From the NCBI GenBank assembly GCA_937995335.1, contig CALKIH010000060.1:1-64000 (forward strand): 64,000 bases of DNA, given 5' to 3'. The position numbers were made by a program, and so were the translations under genes. Source of the DNA: UBA2357 sp002344625 (lineage in GTDB: Bacteria > Pseudomonadota > Gammaproteobacteria > Burkholderiales > Rhodocyclaceae). A model generated the notes under the pieces. It worked only from the letters and a program-made list of their open reading frames with translations. It did no database searches and had not been told where the DNA came from. Positions 7,693 to 15,354 of the stretch are shown piece after piece (the stretch's first letter is position 1; every line of letters starts with the position of its first letter).

Positions 7693-8505
7693 CTAAAACG
7701 GGATGTCGTCTGATTCCAAGCCGGACGCCTTCGTTATGGCCTGTGCCTTGATCTTCACCTCCAGCGCCTTGATGAACCGGATCGAGGCGGCAACGTGGTT
7801 GAAGATCAGCAGGCTTTCCTCGTAGTTGAGGATGGGGTTGTCGTGTGCGAGGCTCTTGTTGTTGCGGACATCGTTGAACGCCTCCAAAACCGAGATGCTG
7901 GATTTGAGGATGCGCTCTGTCATTACCGATTCAAGGTGCCCGCCATCGCGCAGGGTGCGGACGTACTCGCCGAATACACTGTGCAGTGGCTTGTCGCGGT
8001 TGATCTCGATGCCATGAGGCTCGCAGGCAATACGAACAAACTTGATGACGAAGGTGTGCAGTCGATCCAGCGCCCCCTCTGGCTGGTTCTTCTCGATGGC
8101 CTCGCGCACATGTTCGGCCACCACCTCGAAGTCGCGTTCGTCGGCAGTCGCGGCCAGTGCATCCAATTCGGCGACGGGCTGGTCGCTGAGCAGGCGCTGG
8201 GCAATCTTGCGGCAGTCATCGACCAGCACGGGGTTGCTGTCGCCGAAACACTGCTCCTCGCCCGCGTAGTCGATCAGGCCGCCGATGACGCGCCCAACCA
8301 CATGGTTTGCATCCAACTCCCAATGCGTGCGCAAGCGATTGGCCTTGGATGTGCCGCGCGTCCGGTATTGATCGGCGTCGATCTCGACGCGATACTCGTC
8401 GAAGAATTCGCCGAACGTGCGGTCGGAGAAGTTGAGCACGTACCCACCGCTCATCCCAAGCAGCTTTTCAAGTTTCCGGCGGTCACTGCCTGTAAGGTCA
8501 GACAT
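7693..8505 (-). CDS. Abi-C domain abortive-infection family protein
   Basis: The ATG at 8505 is chosen, giving about 270 aa; a GTG at 8526 that overlaps the upstream stop is the alternative. The C-terminal 120 residues carry the pattern of the Abi_C family: a helical run, then FNDVRNNKSLAHDNP, then EESLLIFNHVAASIRFI. These proteins act in abortive phage infection, and the R-N...AH signature is HEPN-like, which suggests a ribonuclease. It is the last gene of the restriction operon, so an added antiphage layer is likely. Family membership is fairly secure, activity is inferred. Confidence 0.7.
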   Translation of the reverse strand: MSDLTGSDRRKLEKLLGMSGGYVLNFSDRTFGEFFDEYRVEIDADQYRTRGTSKANRLRTHWELDANHVVGRVIGGLIDYAGEEQCFGDSNPVLVDDCRKIAQRLLSDQPVAELDALAATADERDFEVVAEHVREAIEKNQPEGALDRLHTFVIKFVRIACEPHGIEINRDKPLHSVFGEYVRTLRDGGHLESVMTERILKSSISVLEAFNDVRNNKSLAHDNPILNYEESLLIFNHVAASIRFIKALEVKIKAQAITKASGLESDDIPF

Positions 8506-8522
8506 CGAGATCACATCCGGCT

Positions 8523-9245
8523 TCACAGATTCAGACCCACGCCCCGAATCCGCAGCCATTCCTTGCGCTCCCGGTAATCGGGCAGCACCTTGTCCACCTC
8601 GTTCCAGAATGCTTCGGTGTGGTCGCGGTGGCGCAGGTGGCACAGTTCGTGGACGACGATGTAGTCGATGATGGTCGGCGGAGCCATCAGGCACTTCCAG
8701 TGGAAGTGAAGTTCGCCGTTCTTCAGGCAGGATGCCCAGCGGTAGCCCAGTTCCTTGACCTCGACCGCCCCGGCCTGCACGCCCGCCTTGGGCGCGTAGT
8801 GCGCCACGCGCTCCCGCAGCCGGGGCAGTCCCTTGCTGCGGTAGAACGCCTCGAACGCGCCTTGCGCGGCTGCTTGGCCGCTACTTTCCACCACGGCGCG
8901 CAGCAGGGTGAAGCGGCCATCCTTCAACTTCAGCGGTTCATCCTGCTCCCGCACCAGATCAAGCCGGTAGTGGCGGCCCAGGTAAAGGAAGGATTCGCCG
9001 CTGACCCATTCGCGTGCTACACGAGCGGCATTCAGATCACGCCATTCGGCCAGATTGCGGTAAATCCACATCCGCTTGCTGAAAACGGTGTCGTCCACCT
9101 GTTCCGGTGTCATCTGGCGCGGCGCGCGCACGCAGATCGCGCCATCGCGTTCGATCACGATGTCGGTGGTCTTGCGATCCGCCCCCGGCAGCAAGTGGTA
9201 TTCGATGTCGCCCACTTGACGAAAATTGGCCTGACGCACTTCCAT
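8523..9245 (-). CDS. YgjP-like zinc metallopeptidase of restriction loci
   Basis: The 240-aa protein has the zinc-binding motif HELCHLRHRDH at about residues 199-209 and the preceding RWASC segment (about residue 170). Both are typical of the YgjP/DUF45 (M48-related) metallopeptidases. An N-terminal beta-rich domain precedes the peptidase domain. Genes of this family accompany hsdR in many type I restriction loci, where they are thought to control or process a subunit; that role is not proven here. Its start overlaps the hsdR stop (ATGA), and its stop abuts the start of the Abi-C gene. Confidence 0.85.
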   Translation of the reverse strand: MEVRQANFRQVGDIEYHLLPGADRKTTDIVIERDGAICVRAPRQMTPEQVDDTVFSKRMWIYRNLAEWRDLNAARVAREWVSGESFLYLGRHYRLDLVREQDEPLKLKDGRFTLLRAVVESSGQAAAQGAFEAFYRSKGLPRLRERVAHYAPKAGVQAGAVEVKELGYRWASCLKNGELHFHWKCLMAPPTIIDYIVVHELCHLRHRDHTEAFWNEVDKVLPDYRERKEWLRIRGVGLNL

Positions 9246-12200
9246 CAGCCGCCCTCCCGCCCGACACGGGTCAGCTCATCGTGCCGATTCTTGGCCAGCC
9301 GCATGATTTCGATGGCCACGCGCTCGCGGTTGGCTTTCAGTTCCTCGATGTCACTCTTGGCGATCTCGGTCTTGAGCAGACTGCGCACGCGCTTCTGCTT
9401 GTCGGGGTTCTGCCAGAAGTCGATGCTGGCGATGGTGCCTTGCAGGATGTCCACGGTCTTGGTCATCAGTGCCTTGAAAGCAGGTTTGTCGGCATCATCG
9501 ACCTTACCGCTGGCGAAGCCAACCTGCGTAACGAAATCATGGAAGGTCGTTGCTTCGCGGCTCATGCCGTCCTCGCCGTGCCGCCGTCCGGCGACGGCTT
9601 CCTGCCGCAGTTCCGTGAGTTTCTCGGCCAGCAAATCCCATTCCTTGCCGTGGCGCGCGATCAGTTCGTCCACCTTCTTCGACAGGCTGGCATAGAAGGC
9701 CGGGTCTTCGTCGTGGTGGACGGTGCAGTGCTTGCGGATGGCGTGCTCCATCTCGCTGGCCTTGGCTTCGTCGTTGCCGCCCGCGTGCGCGGCCAGTTTG
9801 TCGAGGAAATCAGGCGCGAACAGTTCGATGGGCGGAATCTTCGGGTTGATGCCCAGGCTCACCAAGTGCTCGTTGATGAGCGCCTTCACCTTCTCGCCCG
9901 CGCTGCCGAGGTTCAGGCTTTCATCCTTGTAGCGTTCGCGCGCAACTTGCAGGATGAAGCCGAAGCGTTTGGCCGGAATCCGGTACGGCTGCGCCGCCGC
10001 GTTCGGCAACACGATGTCGAGGCTGGACAGGAACTTCTTGAGATACACCTCGAAGTCGGCGCGCTTCTTCTCATCCTTCAAAGCCGTGACAGCGGCGTGT
10101 GCGACGGCGGCATCGGCTTCCACGCCCGCCAGTTTGCCTTCGGCGAAGGCTTCGATGTCCTTCACGCCCAGCGCCGCGAAGTGTTGCAGCAGGCGGCGAT
10201 AACGTTCCTCTAGCACCGGCAGTTCGGACGTGATGATCTTCATCCCGTCCTGTAACTCCTGCAATTCGTCGCTGGCGGCGTACAGGCTCAAGGCTTCGGT
10301 CAAGTGATTGGCAAGGCCGATGTAGTCCACGATGTAGCCGCGCTGCTTGCCCTTCTTCACCCGGTTAGTGCGGGCGATGGCCTGTAACAGCGTGTGCTCG
10401 CGCAGCTTCTTGTCGATGTACATCACCTGCTCGATGGGCGCATCGAAGCCGGTCAGCAGCATGTCGCAGACGATCAAAAAGGCGATGCCGGTGTTTTCGG
10501 CATCCGGGTCGTCCAAGTCGAAGTTGCGGCAGAAGTTTTCCACCGCGTTCATGCGCTGCGCCTGCTTGCGCGCGTGGGTGACGTAGGCCGCCTCATTGGT
10601 GCCGTCGCTGGAAATCACCACCACGGCCTTGAGGAAACGCAAACGCTGGAGAAGTTCCGCATCCGGCGTGTCGCGCACCGCCTCGCGTTCGATGCGCGCG
10701 GCCAGCGCCTTCTCGATGCCGTTGCGGTAGCGGATGCAGGCCAGCTTGGAATGGCACACCACCTGCGCCTTGAAGCCGTTGGGCAGGATGTTGTCAATGT
10801 AGTGGTTCACCAGATCGCGGGCGATGGCCTCGATGCGCTGCTCGGCCTCCAGAATGTCGCCGGTTGCGCCGTATTTCTTCTTGATCGCCAGCAGTTCTTC
10901 TTCGCTGCGCTCCCTGAACAAGTCCTCGAAGGCGATATCGAATGCCGCCTTCTCGTTCAAGGCGCTGTCGGCGGTCTTGCCCTCGTAGAGGATTTGCAGC
11001 GTCGCGCCGTCGTTCACCGCGTCCATCAGGCGGTAGGTGTCGATGTAGTCGCCGAAGCGCCGGTGCGTCTTGCGCTCCCCGTGGCGTTCGGTAATCAGCG
11101 GCGTGCCGGTAAAGGCGATGCGCGTGGCGTTCGGGAAGGCCTCGAACAGGTTGTCGCCCAAGTCCGAACCTTGCGTGCGGTGCGCCTCGTCGATCATCAG
11201 CAGGATGCGATCAGACGCATTCACCTCACCAAAGGTCTTGCCCGCAGGCAGCGCGCGATACGTCCCCAAGGCTTCGGCCACATGGTTGGGCAGCGTCTGC
11301 TTCTGCTCCTGAAACTTGTGGATCATCACCATGTTGATGTCCGAACTGTCCGTCGCCAGATGCTGACGCAGCCCCGCGCGGCTTTCGATCACGTTCACGC
11401 GCCCGCCGATCAGGGTGGCGGTGTCGCCAAGCTGTTCCTCCAGGTCCTGCCGGTCGTTCACCAGCACGATCTTGAAGTCAGCCAAGTCGCGGCTGGCTCG
11501 CAGCATTCGCGCCAGAAACACCATCGTCAGCGATTTGCCGGAACCCTGCGTGTGCCACACCACGCCGCTGCGTTCGGTAGGCGTCTGGCCGCTGCGCAGC
11601 CGCTGCACGATGCGGCCCGCCGCGCGGAACTGCTGGTAACGGCACACCACTTTCACGCGCGGGCCGCTGTCGGTGTCCATGAACACGCTGGACGTGCGCA
11701 GGATTTGCAGCAGATTGGCCTTGTCCAGCATCCCGGCCACGAGCTGCTGCTGCGCGTTCATTCCGGCCAGCGCCGCATCGTCTTGCGGATGCAGGGTTTT
11801 CCAAGCGTAGAAATGCTCCTCGCCCGATGTGATGGTGCCGTAGTCGGCCTCGATGCCGCAGCTACGCACCACGAACAGATTGGGATGGAACAGGCGCGGC
11901 TCGCCTTCCTTCAGGCCAGCATCCTCCGTGGCCTTGCGGCGGCGCATGTAGCGTTGCAACTGCTCGAAGGCTTCGGCCATCGGGTTGGCGCAGGTGGCCG
12001 AACCTTTCTTGCACTCCACCACCACCAGCGGAATGCCGTTCACGAACAGCACGATGTCGGGGATGATGAAATTCTTGACGCTGCCCGGCGTGTCGATGCG
12101 GAACTGGTTGATGGCGTGGAAGCGGTTGTTTTCCGGGTGATGGAAGTCGATCAGCTTCACCACCGGGTCGGCTTCGCCGGTCAGTTCGTTGGTATCGGTC

Positions 12201-12505
12201 TGCGCCTTGAACAGCAGGCTTTGCACCGCTTCATTGGCTTCCAGCAGCGAACGGTTGGGCTGGCGCAGCAGTTGCGCGCGCAGGTCTTCCAACTGGCGCG
12301 GCGTGAGCCACTCTCGCCCGTCGTCGGTGCGATTGATGGCGCGCACCGCCTCGTCGAACACGTCCGGCAGCAACCATTCGCGGAAATGCCCGCGCAGGCT
12401 CGACGCGGCTTCCTGCGGCACACCGCCGCCCTGGTCGATCACCGTCCAGCCCTGCGCGGCAAGCTGGTCGAGAAACGGGCGCTCGACTTCGGTGTATTCG
12501 CTCAC
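9245..12505 (-). CDS. hsdR: Type I restriction enzyme R subunit (HsdR)
   Basis: The 1086-aa product is a full-length HsdR. The N-terminal nuclease domain has PDIVLF (about residue 150) and VVVECKKG (about residue 163), the D...ExK core. The translocase follows, with Walker A TQGSGKS near residue 320, DEAH at about 437, TGTPL shortly after, and the second RecA-like lobe with AIARTNR. A helical C-terminal part should contact HsdM. HsdR translocates DNA with ATP and cleaves unmethylated DNA far from the site. The gene lies 25 bases after an unknown gene, not directly after hsdS as is usual. Confidence 0.95.
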   Translation of the reverse strand: MSEYTEVERPFLDQLAAQGWTVIDQGGGVPQEAASSLRGHFREWLLPDVFDEAVRAINRTDDGREWLTPRQLEDLRAQLLRQPNRSLLEANEAVQSLLFKAQTDTNELTGEADPVVKLIDFHHPENNRFHAINQFRIDTPGSVKNFIIPDIVLFVNGIPLVVVECKKGSATCANPMAEAFEQLQRYMRRRKATEDAGLKEGEPRLFHPNLFVVRSCGIEADYGTITSGEEHFYAWKTLHPQDDAALAGMNAQQQLVAGMLDKANLLQILRTSSVFMDTDSGPRVKVVCRYQQFRAAGRIVQRLRSGQTPTERSGVVWHTQGSGKSLTMVFLARMLRASRDLADFKIVLVNDRQDLEEQLGDTATLIGGRVNVIESRAGLRQHLATDSSDINMVMIHKFQEQKQTLPNHVAEALGTYRALPAGKTFGEVNASDRILLMIDEAHRTQGSDLGDNLFEAFPNATRIAFTGTPLITERHGERKTHRRFGDYIDTYRLMDAVNDGATLQILYEGKTADSALNEKAAFDIAFEDLFRERSEEELLAIKKKYGATGDILEAEQRIEAIARDLVNHYIDNILPNGFKAQVVCHSKLACIRYRNGIEKALAARIEREAVRDTPDAELLQRLRFLKAVVVISSDGTNEAAYVTHARKQAQRMNAVENFCRNFDLDDPDAENTGIAFLIVCDMLLTGFDAPIEQVMYIDKKLREHTLLQAIARTNRVKKGKQRGYIVDYIGLANHLTEALSLYAASDELQELQDGMKIITSELPVLEERYRRLLQHFAALGVKDIEAFAEGKLAGVEADAAVAHAAVTALKDEKKRADFEVYLKKFLSSLDIVLPNAAAQPYRIPAKRFGFILQVARERYKDESLNLGSAGEKVKALINEHLVSLGINPKIPPIELFAPDFLDKLAAHAGGNDEAKASEMEHAIRKHCTVHHDEDPAFYASLSKKVDELIARHGKEWDLLAEKLTELRQEAVAGRRHGEDGMSREATTFHDFVTQVGFASGKVDDADKPAFKALMTKTVDILQGTIASIDFWQNPDKQKRVRSLLKTEIAKSDIEELKANRERVAIEIMRLAKNRHDELTRVGREGG

Positions 12506-12530
12506 GCCTGCGCCCTCGCCAAATCCGACC

Positions 12531-13460
12531 TCAACCGCCCGCAGGCGCGGCGTCGGCAGCCCACTGCGGCAACTGCGTCAGCAGGAAGCGCGGACGGCCA
12601 TTGCCGACTTGCGTCCGCATCGCCTCGACGCGCACCCGCTGATGCAGGTGATCATTGAGTGTTTCAACGTTGCCGAGCGTCGGCAAAATCTTGCCGCGCA
12701 CGATCTCGTCGCTGCCCGTCAGCTTGAACTCGAAGCTGCGCGCCACCGGCAGCACGCCGACGAATTCACCTTCCAGAGTTTCCTGACTCTCACGCAGGTT
12801 ATCGGCGGCCAGCCGATCCAGACTGCGGCGCACCTGACCGGGGTCGGCAAAGCGCATGGCCTTGTCGCCGTATTGCAGCGTGCAGATGGCCTCGGCGTCC
12901 GCCAGCACGCGCAGGAAGCCGCGCACCTTCTCCAGCGCGCGCGGGTCGGTTTCCGAAGCGATGTCGGCCAGTTCGTCGTCTTGCCCCAGCGTGGCCTGCA
13001 ACAGGCTCTGGGTGCGATCCAGCGCCACCGCTACCGCGCTTTCGTCGTCCAGAAGTTCCTGCGCGCGGTATTCCTCCAATTCGAAACCGAACGAACCCAC
13101 GGCGGTATTGGTGATGAGCAACTGGTTCTGGTCGCGGTTCGGGATCGGCCCCATCGCCGCCAACGGCGCGGACAGGGACGCCGCCACGGTCGCCACTGCG
13201 TCGGTGAAGCTGCTCACCGCCTTCATGCCAAAGTCTGCGAAGATGCCGTGGCTGCCGATCACCGGCATGCCGTTGAAGGTCAGGCGCGCGCGCGCAGGGG
13301 CGCGCTCGTCCGCAGGCAAGGCCGCCAGTTCGGCTTCGATTTCACGCAGCCGCGCTTCGTCGCTCATGCGGGTCAGGATCGCCGTGGCAGGCAACTTGTC
13401 CAGCATCCGCTTGACGGCGGTGCGTTCGGCCAACAGAAAATGGCGTTGTGTGATGCTCAT
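12531..13460 (-). CDS. Unknown protein encoded inside the restriction operon
   Basis: The 309-aa protein is not recognised. Residues 1-60 are helical with a charged ARLREIEAELAALPADERA stretch. The middle contains alternating hydrophobic segments (FTDAVATVAASLSAP, LLITNTAVGSFGFELEEY), and the C-terminus is soluble and basic. No signal peptide is seen. Its start overlaps the stop of the upstream nucleotidyltransferase-like gene (ATGA), so the two are translated together and probably form a pair. It sits between hsdS and hsdR. A partner, antitoxin or sensor role for the upstream protein is only a hypothesis. Confidence 0.75.
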   Translation of the reverse strand: MSITQRHFLLAERTAVKRMLDKLPATAILTRMSDEARLREIEAELAALPADERAPARARLTFNGMPVIGSHGIFADFGMKAVSSFTDAVATVAASLSAPLAAMGPIPNRDQNQLLITNTAVGSFGFELEEYRAQELLDDESAVAVALDRTQSLLQATLGQDDELADIASETDPRALEKVRGFLRVLADAEAICTLQYGDKAMRFADPGQVRRSLDRLAADNLRESQETLEGEFVGVLPVARSFEFKLTGSDEIVRGKILPTLGNVETLNDHLHQRVRVEAMRTQVGNGRPRFLLTQLPQWAADAAPAGG

Positions 13461-14026
13461 GGCTGCGCTCCAGAAGCGTCTTGTTGATTCAGATAATCGA
13501 GTGCCTGCGGGTCGTGCGCCGGATTCAGATCGACCTCAAGATAACCCTTCCAAGTCTGATTGCGGCGGTGCGACCACATGCTGTACCAATAAGTGCAGCG
13601 TTCGATCAGGTCATCGGCAGGCAAGTTCAGATCAACGAGGTAGCTGTCCACGCGGAAAGCCTGTTTTGCCGCGCCATTGTCCAGCACGGCCATCTGCGGC
13701 TGCGATGGTGCAAAACCGGCGGGCGGATTCAGGAATGTCACCACGTCCATGTCCTGCGGCGCGCGGTTTTCCAGCGTTTCCACCTGTTCCAGAAAACTGC
13801 CGTCGAGCCACTGGAAACCATCGGTCAGGCCCATGCCATGCAGGGCGGCGCGGTAGCCCAGCCAGCCGCGCAGGATTTGCCTGCGCTCCTTTGATGTGGC
13901 GAAGCGCACCATCACATCCGTCAGCGCCACGCGATACGGCGAACGCTCGACGCTGGTCGGGTTCAGCACGTCGATGGGCGGCAGCAAGCCCTGCGGATTC
14001 CAAGCGGGGATGGCAACAGTGGTCAT
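13457..14026 (-). CDS. Putative nucleotidyltransferase-fold protein (DUF6932-like)
   Basis: The 189-aa protein carries DGSF at residues 75-78, followed at spacing 14-16 by QDMDVV with aspartates 92 and 94. This G-S-x(n)-D-x-D layout is that of minimal nucleotidyltransferases. The N-terminal GLLPPIDVLNPTSVERSPYRV and the following RRQILRGWLGY resemble proteins I associate with DUF6932, but that family name is from memory and needs a profile search. Both start and stop overlap neighbours by four bases (hsdS before, the 309-aa gene after). Such enzymes often serve as toxins or antitoxins (MNT, AbiEii), which is an inference here. Confidence 0.6.
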   Translation of the reverse strand: MTTVAIPAWNPQGLLPPIDVLNPTSVERSPYRVALTDVMVRFATSKERRQILRGWLGYRAALHGMGLTDGFQWLDGSFLEQVETLENRAPQDMDVVTFLNPPAGFAPSQPQMAVLDNGAAKQAFRVDSYLVDLNLPADDLIERCTYWYSMWSHRRNQTWKGYLEVDLNPAHDPQALDYLNQQDASGAQP

Positions 14027-15354
14027 GCGGCGGTTTCCACGAGTTCGGGTTGTTCGGTTTTCACCGGCACCTTGCCGGTGAGCAGGTCTTGCATCAGGCC
14101 GAGTTTTTTCCGCGACAGTTTGGATGCATCGATTTTGAGGCTTTCAATCCGGTTGTTCATCTTTTGCAGCCGTTCGACGATGCGGGCCTGTTCCATCGAA
14201 TCGGGCAGTGCAATCGGGTAGGCGTTCAACTGCGTGGAGTTGATGGAGGCCAGGTTCGTGGACTGCTTGGAACTCAGCAGGAAATACTTTTTGCCGAACG
14301 ACGATTCCGAATAGAAAGCCAGATACCACGGCAACAGCGCCGTTTGCTCTGGACGAACCCGGAACACATGGTTCTGGTGGATGCAATCTTCGATTTCGCC
14401 CGCCCACACCGTGCCGCGACCGAGCTTGTCGAAGTCGCCGCCCTCATTCATCAGCACATCACCGGGAAGCAAGCGCAGAAACTCAAGTTCGGCTCTCGGA
14501 ACGGCAATGGTTTTAATCTCGGAAAGGTCGAGGTAGCCATCCTGCACATTGGCAACGCGAAGATAGGGCACAGTCACCCAGTTCGGCGGTGTTTCCTTGC
14601 TGCTCAAGGTCACGCCGGAAACGATCTTTGCCATCGTGCCGAGCTTTCTGACTTCCCACTCCTTCGGAATCCACCCGATCGCCGTTTCGCGGTAGAGGTC
14701 GGGGGCTTGTTCGCGCGGCGGGCGGAGTTGGCCGGTGGGCAGCACGCCGCGCGTGAACAGATCGTGCATCAGCCCGGCCTTGATCTGCCGGTATTTGGCG
14801 ATCAAGGCTTCGGTGCGTTCGATGGCGTCGTCGATGCTGGAGAGGATGGCGGCGATTTTTTGCTGCGCATCAACGGCCAGCGGAATACGGACACGGATGT
14901 TCGGAACTTTCTTGGTATCCAAGTGCAGGACGGTCGAGCCTGCGGAGAGCGCCACCATCTGACGCCGAACGCTCGGCAGCATCAGCGTGTGATAGAGAAA
15001 TGCCTTGTCGCATTTCTCTGGAAGCGGCTCGATGCGTACGCAGTCCATTGATGCAAGCGCGGATTTGGGGGAGCTAAAAGCCGGTACACGCAACGGGCTG
15101 CCGACAATGTCACCCGCACGAGTCAGGTCGGTTGCGGCAAAAAGGACATCGCCTGCTGAAAGTTGGTCGGTCTTAATCGAAAAGCCGTCGTAGAACTTGA
15201 TTCCGGTCGGTTCGTAGCCACCGCCCTTGACGAAGCATTTGATCGTGATGAATGGATGCCCGGAATCTTCAACCCCGTAGTCACTGGATGTGTAGCTGAT
15301 CCCTTTCCGCATCGTTGCGATTTGAGACAGTGAGAATGTCGCCCACTCACTCAT
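14023..15354 (-). CDS. hsdS: Type I restriction specificity subunit (HsdS)
   Basis: The ATG at 15354 overlaps the hsdM stop by eight bases and gives 443 aa; longer starts are not needed. Two variable target-recognition domains (about residues 1-155 and 215-385) are each followed by a conserved helical spacer. The first contains QQKIAAILSSIDDAIERTE (about 165-200), the second ARIVERLQKMNNRIESL (about 390-425), each ending in a GLM(H/Q)DL(F/L)T motif. The protein reads the two halves of a bipartite DNA site for HsdM and HsdR. The recognition sequence cannot be inferred. Confidence 0.92.
   Translation of the reverse strand: MSEWATFSLSQIATMRKGISYTSSDYGVEDSGHPFITIKCFVKGGGYEPTGIKFYDGFSIKTDQLSAGDVLFAATDLTRAGDIVGSPLRVPAFSSPKSALASMDCVRIEPLPEKCDKAFLYHTLMLPSVRRQMVALSAGSTVLHLDTKKVPNIRVRIPLAVDAQQKIAAILSSIDDAIERTEALIAKYRQIKAGLMHDLFTRGVLPTGQLRPPREQAPDLYRETAIGWIPKEWEVRKLGTMAKIVSGVTLSSKETPPNWVTVPYLRVANVQDGYLDLSEIKTIAVPRAELEFLRLLPGDVLMNEGGDFDKLGRGTVWAGEIEDCIHQNHVFRVRPEQTALLPWYLAFYSESSFGKKYFLLSSKQSTNLASINSTQLNAYPIALPDSMEQARIVERLQKMNNRIESLKIDASKLSRKKLGLMQDLLTGKVPVKTEQPELVETAA

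Noticed and set aside
10394..12658. 754-codon plus-strand open frame opposite hsdR
   Set aside because: It lies wholly antisense to a full-length HsdR with intact motifs; its sequence is low-complexity and rich in histidine, valine and glutamine, as expected of the reverse frame of GC-rich coding DNA.
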